A stretch of 38,696 bases of DNA from Chrysochromulina tobinii (lineage: Eukaryota; Haptophyta; Prymnesiales; Chrysochromulinaceae), in assembly GCA_001275005.1 (NCBI GenBank), contig JWZX01003168.1, forward strand, positions 1 through 38,696. Reading direction: 5' to 3'. Positions 9,217-16,424 of the stretch are shown in pieces. The translations under genes were made by a program, and so were the position numbers. Below the pieces are notes generated by a model that saw only the letters and a list, made by a program, of their open reading frames with translations, ran no database searches and was not told the DNA's origin. Positions within the stretch are counted from its first letter, which is position 1. Each line of letters starts with the position of its first letter.

Positions 9217-11376
9217 CGCAGGGACCTCGCCTGCTGTGCGAAGCATCTTGACCAGCGCCTGCTTGTCGCGCGGCTCGGTGCGCGAGAAGACCATGTTCTT
9301 GTGCGTCAAGGTCAGCAGCTTGACCCGCTCCTCCTCGGCGAGGTTGAAGAAGTCGGCACCCGTGAAGGAGCGGTTTGCGATGTCCTCGCCCGCCTTGAAG
9401 ATGCCGATCTCGCGCGCAATCGCCTCCGCCGTCGGCTGCGTGTCGCCGGTGATCATCACGACGCGAATGCCCGCCGTCTCGCACGCGGCGATGGCGGGGG
9501 GCACCTCGGGACGCGCGGGGTCCTTGATGCCGGCCACGCCCACAAACGTCATGCCCTGCTCGACATTGATGAACGTGGACGGGTCGACGAGCATCTTATG
9601 TGCGGGGTGTGAGTCGCCATCGTACGTGGCGAGCTCACCAACCTCGTCCTTGAAGGCAAGGCCGATGCAGCGCAGCGGGCGGGCGGCCATCTCCGACACT
9701 GTCGCCAGGATGGCCTTGCGATCAGCCGGCTTCAACTCGACGACCTCGCCACTCTTCAGGCGCACGTGCGAGCACCGCTCGATGACGCGCTCGGGAGCGC
9801 CCTTGACGAAGAGCTTGTTGGCGCCAGCACCCGCCCCGCTGGTGGGGCGGGTGCGCTTGGGCGAGTTGCGTGGGTTCTTTCCAGACGAGACCGCGTCGCC
9901 GGCCGGGGCGGGGGCGAAGCCGCAAAGGGTCGACATGGACTTGCGATCGCGGGAGAACTCGAGGGTGGCCTGGTGCGGATAGAGTTTCATCCAGTGCTCA
10001 TTGGCGGCGGAGCACGCCTCGGCGGGATCGGTGGGCTTGGGCACGCCGTCGAGGCCAATCTTCTCGACGAGCACCTTGAGCGCCGCCTCGGTCGGCTCAC
10101 CCACGCGCTCATACTTGGTCTCGGCCGCATTGTACCGAATCACCGCTTGGTTGCAGAGCGCGCAGACCTTGGCGACCTCGGCGAGCTCGGCCGGCGTGAA
10201 CGTGCCGCTGAGCTCGCCCTGGGGAGCATACGACGTGCCGGTGACGGCAAGCTCGGTCAGCTTGCCCGCCTTCGTGTCCGGGTAGGCGAGCGACACGACG
10301 GTCATCTGGTTGGTCGTGAGAGTACCGGTCTTGTCGGAGCAGATGACGGTGGTGCAGCCGAGGGTCTCGACCGACGGGAGCTTGCGGATGATGGCGTTGC
10401 GCTTGACCATCTTCCGAGTACCGAGGGCGAGGCAGAGGGTGATGACGGCGGGGAGGCCCTCGGGAATGGCGGCGACACCGAGCGCGACAGCGATCTTGAG
10501 GTAGAAGATCAGCCCCTTCCAAAAGCCGCCATGGACGGGATCCGAAAACTGGCGGAAGTTCATGACCCAGACAGCGATGCAAATGTAGAAGATCACCTTG
10601 GCGAGGAGCTCACCGAAGGCATCGATCTTCTGGCCGAGCGGCGTCTTCTCCTCGTCTTCCGCTGCCTTCTGCACGTTCGCCTGGATCTTTCCGATCTCGG
10701 TGCGCATGCCCGTCGCGGTCACGACGGCAATGCAGTTGCCGTTGGAGACCGTGGTGCCAGAGAACATCATATTCTTCTTGTCCTGGATACGCGCCTCTTC
10801 GGCCACCGCCTCCGTCGTCTTCATCACCGTCTCAGACTCGCCCGTGAGCGAGCCCTCGTCGGTACGGACTGAGGTCGTCTTGAGCTTCATCACACGCACA
10901 TCCGCTGGCACCTTGTCGCCGACGTTGATGTTCACAACGTCGCCGGGGACGAGCTCGGCGGCAGGAAGCTCGGGGATGAGGGCGCCGTCGCGGATGCACT
11001 GGCACGTGCACTCCTGCAGGCGCTTGAGGGCCTCAAGCGCATTCTCCGCATTGTGCTCCTGCCACACACCGACGACCGCATTAAGCACGAGGATGAGCAG
11101 GATGACGAACGGCTCGACGAACGCCTCGAGGCCCTCGTGGTCCTCGAAGAAGGCGAGGACGAAGGAGAGGGTGGCGGCGCCAAGCAGGATCTTGACGAGC
11201 AGGTCGTCGAACTGCTGCAGCACCAGCTTCCACAGCGGCGTGCCCTCCTCCTGCTCGAGTTCGTTGGAGCCGTACTCGGCCCTGAGCTTCTCGACCTGCG
11301 TAGAGCTCAGGCCCTTGGCGAGTGTGACGTTGTGCGACGCGAGCACAGCGTCCGTGTCCTGCGACCAGCTTGGCAT
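8224..11376 (-). CDS. SERCA-type (P2A) endoplasmic-reticulum Ca2+-ATPase
   Basis: This intronless 1050-aa pump aligns with animal and plant ER-type Ca2+-ATPases along its whole length. Motifs in order: N-terminal [20 protein letters not shown], the actuator loop LTGES, TM4 [10 protein letters not shown] (Ca2+ site), phosphorylated Asp348 in CSDKTGTLT, the nucleotide-binding KGAPE, the hinge [15 protein letters not shown], and TM5-6 ending in [19 protein letters not shown] short Ala/Pro/Gly/Ser-rich insert (around [10 protein letters not shown]) precedes KGAPE. The C-terminus EKKTN fits the KKxx dilysine ER-retrieval signal, supporting ER location. It pumps cytosolic Ca2+ into the ER using ATP. 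The gene faces Derlin across 182 bp. Confidence 0.97.
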
Positions 11377-11558
11377 CTCTCAGGCGCTTCTGCTGTGCTA
11401 GATGCGGGGCGGCGAGTGCTTCTCGACGGAAGTGACGTGGCGAGCTCGAAGGAATCCCAAAGCGCCTGTTTCCAAGAATCATGAGACGTGAGAACATGTT
11501 TGTATGCTCGGTCGATGCCACGTGTCCACGGGCCCCTCACAATCCATCCCGTCCACAC
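11377..11558. promoter_or_regulatory. Shared SERCA/Derlin promoter with unfolded-protein-response-like motifs
   Basis: The two start codons are separated by 182 bp. AGTGACGTGGC (core TGACGTGG at 11433-11440) matches the UPRE recognised by XBP1/ATF6-type bZIP factors in other eukaryotes. CCACGTGTCCACG at 11518-11530 carries a G-box (CACGTG) and a second CCACG. That these sites are bound in this organism is inference. Confidence 0.45.
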
Positions 11559-12185
11559 ATGGACCATCTCCTGGCCGTCCCCCCCATCACGCGCTGTTAC
11601 CTTCTTGGCGCCATCATAGTCACGGCCTCGTGCTCACTCGAGCTTGTCTCACCCTTTGCTCTTTACTTCAACCTTCGGCTCGTCGTGTTCCAAGGGCAGC
11701 TGTGGCGGCTCTTCACCAACTTCTTCTTCTTCGGGGCGCTAGGCGTGGATTTCCTCTTCCACATGTTCTTCCTTGTGCGTTACTGCCGGCTCCTCGAGGA
11801 GGGCTCCTTCCGAGGCCGCTCATGCGACTTTGCGCTCATGCTCCTCTTCGGCGGCGCCGCCATGTGCACCGCGTCCGCCTTCATCTCGGCGCCACCCTTT
11901 CTTGGCTCGTCACTCGCATTCATGATGGTCTACGTTTGGGCGCGCCGCAACGCCGACATGCGCATGTCCTTTCTCGGGCTGTTCAACTTCCGCGCGCCCT
12001 TCCTGCCATGGGTCTTGCTCGGTTTCTCTGTGCTCCTTGGCAACTCGCCATCTGTGGATGTGATGGGCATCGCCGTTGGTCACCTGTACTTCTTCATGGA
12101 CGACGTGTTTCCACACACGCGCGGCGGGCGCGGCTGCCGGCCACTGAGATCCCCCGCCTGGCTTCTGCGCTTGGCCCGCAGTTAG
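11559..12185 (+). CDS. Derlin family ER membrane protein
   Basis: The 208-aa protein starts MDHLLAVPPITRCYLLGA at 11559; an upstream in-frame Met at 11481 would add 26 residues unlike the family. Hallmarks: LELVSPFALYFN, the WR motif in LWRLFTNFFFFGALG, RYCRLLEEGSFRGRSCDF, YVWARRNADMRMSFLGLFNF, APFLPWVLLGFSVLLGNS and GIAVGHLYFFMDDVFP, which includes the rhomboid-like GxxxxG region. No catalytic Ser/His pair is present, as in all Derlins. It is closest to Derlin-1/2 of ER-associated degradation, forming part of the retrotranslocation channel with Hrd1 and p97. The C-terminus is short and ends in LLRLARS without a clear SHP box. No intron. Confidence 0.94.
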   Translation: MDHLLAVPPITRCYLLGAIIVTASCSLELVSPFALYFNLRLVVFQGQLWRLFTNFFFFGALGVDFLFHMFFLVRYCRLLEEGSFRGRSCDFALMLLFGGAAMCTASAFISAPPFLGSSLAFMMVYVWARRNADMRMSFLGLFNFRAPFLPWVLLGFSVLLGNSPSVDVMGIAVGHLYFFMDDVFPHTRGGRGCRPLRSPAWLLRLARS

Positions 12186-12927
12186 GCTTTTAGGAGATAG
12201 GCTTTCTCAGACTACGCCCGGTACGTAGCGGTAACGCGCGCGGCACATACGACATAGGGATAGGCCCCGCACCCCCCTTTCGGACTGTACGGCGTCTCGT
12301 TGTCAATTGGGCGTTGTGCAAGCGTACCTCCGAGTATACTCCGAAAGATATAGAACCTCCGAATGATATAGTAACTCTACAGAGCAACTGCCAACTCCGT
12401 TGTCCGTAGTACAGTGTACTTCTCATATCTCAATTTCGTCCCGCGCGGCCAGGATTCTCGACACTCGAGGGTCCGGCTCAACCCCCATTCCTGCGGGCTC
12501 GTGTCTGGCACAGGCAGCCAGCGGCTCCCCCGCGGCCTGTACCTCGAACGAGAGCTGGGGCACGGACGCCACCCACGTGCGCAACGGCCCATCAATGGGT
12601 GGGTGCCTACGGCCCGCATCCGCTCCATGCCCCGATGCCCCCACTGCCCCCAAAGGCCCCCGCTGCGCAGCCGTCGTCGTAAGTCGTCGTACCGTCGTCG
12701 TGGCGTCTGCAAGAGCCGCCTCCGTCTCAGCTACTACTCAGCTACGTCCACCGCCGCAGTGGCGGCGACCTCCACCGCTGGCTCCGAAGATGTCTTCACC
12801 TGTGGCGCCCCGGGCGCCTCCTTGGCGGCCCCGCCCGCCGTCGACGCACCGACGTCCTCGACGTCCGCGCCCCCGGCCGCCACGAGCTCGGTGCTACTGT
12901 GGCATCCGATTGGAAGGATCACCGTTT
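12186..12927. other. Intergenic region without a supported gene
   Basis: It lies between the Derlin and FkbM-like 3' ends. It contains TAGGCTTTTAGG/ATAGGCTTT direct repeats just after the Derlin stop, GT(A/C)-rich AT-richer sequence to about 12440, and a CGTCGT microsatellite near 12672-12708. Open frames on both strands look like composition artefacts. A minus-strand frame from 12958 to 12734 could be an alternative 3' exon of the FkbM-like gene, but I cannot support it. Confidence 0.4.
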
Positions 12928-13923
12928 TCACCCTCTCTGCAGCCAATGCCGCGGCCCAGCCATTCGGATAAGCCTCCCGCGCAGTCCGGCGTAGCGGTAG
13001 TAATAAGGGTCCCGGCCCATGAGAGGCAGCGAATGCCGCGTCGGATGACCTTCCAGCGGCAACGGCCTCGTGCCCTGCATGAGGAATGTACGCCCCCACG
13101 GCAGCCAGAGTTCCGCTGAGAGCTGGAGCCCTGCCCGAGCCAGTGACGCCACGACGCGGGCCTCTTTCTCCGGATCCTCCACCTCCACCCGATCCACGCT
13201 TCCGCCGCGTGGTAGCTCCTCGGTCTCGACCAAGGAGAAGCGCGTCGCGTCCGTGCCCTCGAGCACTCTGTCCTCGGCGCCCTCGACGTCCAGCGAGAAG
13301 TAGTGAAAGTGCTCCGTGGCAAAGCCGTGTGCCGCCATGATGGCATTCATTGGCTGGCAGGGCACCTGCACAATGCCCCTGCCGTCATCTCCTAACCGGT
13401 GCGAATTGCTGAACCTTTTCATGAACGACGGCAGCATGATGTCAGGGCGGCCGGACACGAGGCCGCCATGCTTCGTGAACGGCACAGTGTGGGTCTCGTT
13501 GCACACGGAGGAGTGGACCATCACGGAGCGCCGGCCGCTGCGTGTCCGCATGAGCTCAAAGTTTGTTGGGCTGCCCTCGATAAGCAGCCCTGTCCAATTG
13601 AAGCACATCTCAAGCATGTACGTGTTGCTGCCTGTGACGCCATCGGCCGCGCCCATCTCGATAAAGAGCCCTCCACGCCCCCGTTGTCCAACTGCGTGCA
13701 ATAAGGTGGGCAGCAGGAGCAGGTCCTCGCCCATTCCCGCACGACTTTCTTTCAACGCGCATTCCACATCATGAAAAACCGCTGGTGGATAGAGGTTGTC
13801 ACGGGCGTGCCATCGCTCCGTGCTCAGCTGCTCCGGCGGCCCCGTCAGGAGCTGGATCTTATATCCCAGGAGTTGTGCGATGGCTTGGACGTGGCTGACA
13901 TTGTGAGTGCGCCTAATGTCCAT
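12928..13923 (-). CDS. FkbM-family SAM-dependent methyltransferase-like protein
   Basis: The protein is about 331 aa from the first ATG (13923). The SAM-binding motif I is FIEMGAADGVTGSNTYMLE (near residues 87-105), followed by WTGLLIEGSPTNFELM, the acidic residue of motif II. HYFSLDVEGAEDRVLEG (near residues 207-223) is the conserved post-motif of the FkbM/Methyltransf_21 family. These enzymes methylate hydroxyl groups of glycans or small molecules; the substrate here is unknown. The N-terminal 60 residues carry no obvious signal and an upstream exon is possible. The C-terminal third (PWGRTFLMQGTRPLP onward) is less conserved. No introns are needed in the region shown. Confidence 0.75.
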   Translation of the reverse strand: MDIRRTHNVSHVQAIAQLLGYKIQLLTGPPEQLSTERWHARDNLYPPAVFHDVECALKESRAGMGEDLLLLPTLLHAVGQRGRGGLFIEMGAADGVTGSNTYMLEMCFNWTGLLIEGSPTNFELMRTRSGRRSVMVHSSVCNETHTVPFTKHGGLVSGRPDIMLPSFMKRFSNSHRLGDDGRGIVQVPCQPMNAIMAAHGFATEHFHYFSLDVEGAEDRVLEGTDATRFSLVETEELPRGGSVDRVEVEDPEKEARVVASLARAGLQLSAELWLPWGRTFLMQGTRPLPLEGHPTRHSLPLMGRDPYYYRYAGLRGRLIRMAGPRHWLQRG

Positions 13924-14586
13924 GAGCGCCAAAGCTGGAGTCCCCTACGAGCCCGTGTCAAACAGCTCCTCAAAATGCAGGGCAGTTAAGTCAGTTTAGT
14001 CAGTCTAGTTAGTTTTCACTTAGATACATGCAAACAGTGTGTGGGTATCTATCCCTTGCGGCGCCGTTTCGGCGCGTAACTCTGCGTGCCCAGTGCACGC
14101 CTTCGTTCACACTGAACACAACCACACCTAACGGCGAGCTCGAGCTCAGCTCACGAACTCAGCGTTTGGATAGTAGTTGTGTTCGAAACAACACAACATC
14201 TCCCAATTACGACTTAGCTGCCTTTGCCATAACTTTGCCACGCGTTTCCCCCAACGAAGTTTACAACGAAGTAGAAAAGTAGATTATGTCGGTTGGCAGC
14301 ACCCAGAGGCGCTTTTCAATGGGCGAATGAGCGGCGATGCGCTTTTCACAATGCGTACCAAGGGTCTCTCGGGATCGAATTGCGAATATATGGAATATGC
14401 GATCATGATATGCATTTGGCCATTTGCCTGCCCTATTAAGCCGTACCGTACTGTAGTACGACTGCTACTCTTGGGAACTTATGTGACTCTGCGATCGAGC
14501 TTTTTAATCTGAGGCAGTTTCTAATCTGTGAGGCAGCACTGGCAGGTGGCAGCGCCCCCTTGCCCGGCGCCGCCCTCGCGGGGCAC
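13924..14586. other. AT-richer intergenic region
   Basis: From about 13985 to 14520 the sequence is clearly less GC-rich than all flanking DNA. It has TTTAGTCAGTCTAGTTAGTTTTC near 13994-14016, a palindrome GAGCTCGAGCTC near 14137, and two GCGCTTTTCA copies near 14310-14350. No tRNA, snRNA or protein family is recognised. It separates the presumed promoter of the FkbM-like gene from the 3' end of the protease-like gene. Confidence 0.45.
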
Positions 14587-16179
14587 TCAATCGGGCACCC
14601 ACACGTTGGCTCGAAAGAGGGCGCCCTGGCGCGTCTCCGGCCATCGGGCTGGTCCCGCCACGTGGACGGCGTAGCTCGGGTGCGGCGCGAGCGCGTGATG
14701 GACTTGCTGCTCGGTGAGGCACCGGCGTAGCGTCAGACCCTTCACATCGGTCATTGCACTCTCGCCGCTCACAAAGAGCTGCCCGGACTCCTCGGTGCCG
14801 GGCGGCGCGCAATCGAGGATCGAGTGCGCTGCCCCTGCCGCCGACGTGATCGTCACGCGGTTGCCATTGAGCTCGAGATTAGCTTGCCCATCGCCCGCGT
14901 ATGTGCCCGGTGCGAGCGTCACGACCGCGTGCTTGTCGGAATACGGATCGAGTTGCCGCCCGCTTAGGTGCTGCCAGCATTGGAGCGCGAGGGCTTGCCG
15001 GAGCGTCGCGCACGGCGCGGCCGCGTGCCCGCATCCCTCCGCGTCCGTCCCATTGGGCGCCACCAGAAATTCCAATTGCGCCGCGGCGGGGAGAGGCGAC
15101 GCCGGCCCGCGCAGCGTGCACCGGGGCCCAAAGTAGCCTGGAAAGCATTCGCAGCGGCCCCCGGCGACGCAGACGCCGCGTTCGCACGCGACCGTCGCAC
15201 AGTCGCCCTCGTCGTTCAGCGGCGCCGCGAGCGTCGCCCCCCCACCTATGCGCATCTCCGCCAGCTCGGGGGGGTAGAAGTCTAATTCCCCACACTCGGC
15301 CACGTGAGCTTGCACTATTGGGCCGATGCCCCACGTGCGCGCGATCGACTCGAGCCAGCAGCGGACCACGTGCGCGCTGAGCACACGCCCGCTCGGCGCG
15401 GCGCAGCTTGCCGCCGCGTCCGTCGGGGGCTGCGCGTGCACGAGGCTCCCTGGCACGTGAAGACCCTCGACTTCCCACTCGCCGGAGCGGTTGGTCAGCA
15501 GCGCCGCGCCCAGGTCGCCGTCGCAAAAGGGACCGGCGCGCTCGCCGGGGCGCGCGCTGAGCTCGGCTTGGAGCAGCTGGCGGCTCGCCACCTGCCACAC
15601 GCGCGCTGCGCTCGAGCGTCGCACGCCGCCGCCCGAGCCAGACAGCGATAGTTGGAACTCGGCGCGCTGGTCGGAGCCCGGGTGTGCGCCGAAGCCGACA
15701 GCCAAGGGTGCGAGGCCGATGGTGGCCGGTACGCTCGCGAGGTGCACGGGCGGCACGCACGGCAGCTCGCCGTGCGCGCAGCTCGGGTCCAGCTCGAGCA
15801 GCGCCACGTCCCAGCCCTCACCGCACAGTGCCCGGGTGCACACGGCTGGGACCGCCCACCATGCCGTGAGCCGCACGGCGATGCGCGTGACACGCGCGAC
15901 GACGAGGCCCGCCCGAGCGTCGGCGCCGCCGATGAGCCGCACCGACGACGCGTCCACAAGCGTGCCGTTGCACTCGCCGCGCACGCACGCCCTCTGCTCG
16001 TCCAGCGTGAGCGCCAGCGAGCGCATGAAGCACGAGGCAATGGAGAGGGCGAGGCGTGCGCTGATGTAAACGGCGCCGCATCGACGACGGCCATCAATTT
16101 GCACTACGACGACGGCGTCCAGATCGTGCGCGAGGAAGGGCCCGGGCACGCCGATGCCCGCTAGCAAGGGCGATAGCAT
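14587..16179 (-). CDS. Catalytically dead trypsin-like (S1) protein with EGF-like and truncated beta-helix-like segment
   Basis: From the Met at 16179 the ORF encodes about 530 aa; the open frame continues upstream to 16392 without an ATG, so a 5' exon is possible. Residues 10-240 show the S1 protease pattern: CGAVYISARLALSIASCF corresponds to the TAAHC region but His is Ser49; WDVALLELD keeps Asp124; FCDGDLGAALL corresponds to GDSGGP with Ser replaced by Leu223. Two of three triad residues are therefore missing. An EGF-like unit follows (CERGVCVAGGRCECFPGYFGPRC). Then FLVAPNGTDAEGCGHAAAPCATLRQAL and TLAPGTYAGDG begin a pectin-lyase-type right-handed beta-helix that stops after about 120 residues, short for that fold. 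It is probably extracellular, with a binding role rather than proteolysis (inference). Confidence 0.7.
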   Translation of the reverse strand: MLSPLLAGIGVPGPFLAHDLDAVVVVQIDGRRRCGAVYISARLALSIASCFMRSLALTLDEQRACVRGECNGTLVDASSVRLIGGADARAGLVVARVTRIAVRLTAWWAVPAVCTRALCGEGWDVALLELDPSCAHGELPCVPPVHLASVPATIGLAPLAVGFGAHPGSDQRAEFQLSLSGSGGGVRRSSAARVWQVASRQLLQAELSARPGERAGPFCDGDLGAALLTNRSGEWEVEGLHVPGSLVHAQPPTDAAASCAAPSGRVLSAHVVRCWLESIARTWGIGPIVQAHVAECGELDFYPPELAEMRIGGGATLAAPLNDEGDCATVACERGVCVAGGRCECFPGYFGPRCTLRGPASPLPAAAQLEFLVAPNGTDAEGCGHAAAPCATLRQALALQCWQHLSGRQLDPYSDKHAVVTLAPGTYAGDGQANLELNGNRVTITSAAGAAHSILDCAPPGTEESGQLFVSGESAMTDVKGLTLRRCLTEQQVHHALAPHPSYAVHVAGPARWPETRQGALFRANVWVPD

Positions 16180-16391
16180 CTCGTTTCCCAGGCGGACCTT
16201 TTCTCCCGAGTGCACCTGTGAATGTTGGTTGTTGCCACAAACGCACGGCGCGAAAGCAATTCTGCCAAAGAATGGTTCGGCTTCGAAGACATTTCCGCTT
16301 GGTGCAATTGTGGCGCCAAACACACAGAGATTTTCCACCGGCCATGATGATCCTCGGTGGACGCCGTGCCAAAGCACACGTTGCCTTGGCA

Positions 16392-16424
16392 ATGAGCCTC
16401 AGTGTCGCCAAGAGACGACAATGA
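16392..16424 (+). CDS. Ten-codon upstream ORF overlapping the next start codon
   Basis: ATG at 16392 opens MSLSVAKRRQ and stops at TGA 16422-16424. The stop overlaps the ATG of the following gene as ATGA. The first 14 bases (AATGAGCCTCAGT) are a near copy of the main start region 29 bp downstream, so the uORF seems to come from a short duplication. It is only relevant if the transcript starts upstream of 16392. Confidence 0.4.
   Translation: MSLSVAKRRQ

Noticed and set aside
8623-9612. Long plus-strand open frames opposite the calcium pump
   Set aside because: Mirror reading of a strongly conserved minus-strand ATPase.
12400-13119. Plus-strand open frame opposite the FkbM-like gene
   Set aside because: Pro/Arg/Ser-rich shadow of GC-rich sequence, while the minus strand has clear methyltransferase motifs.
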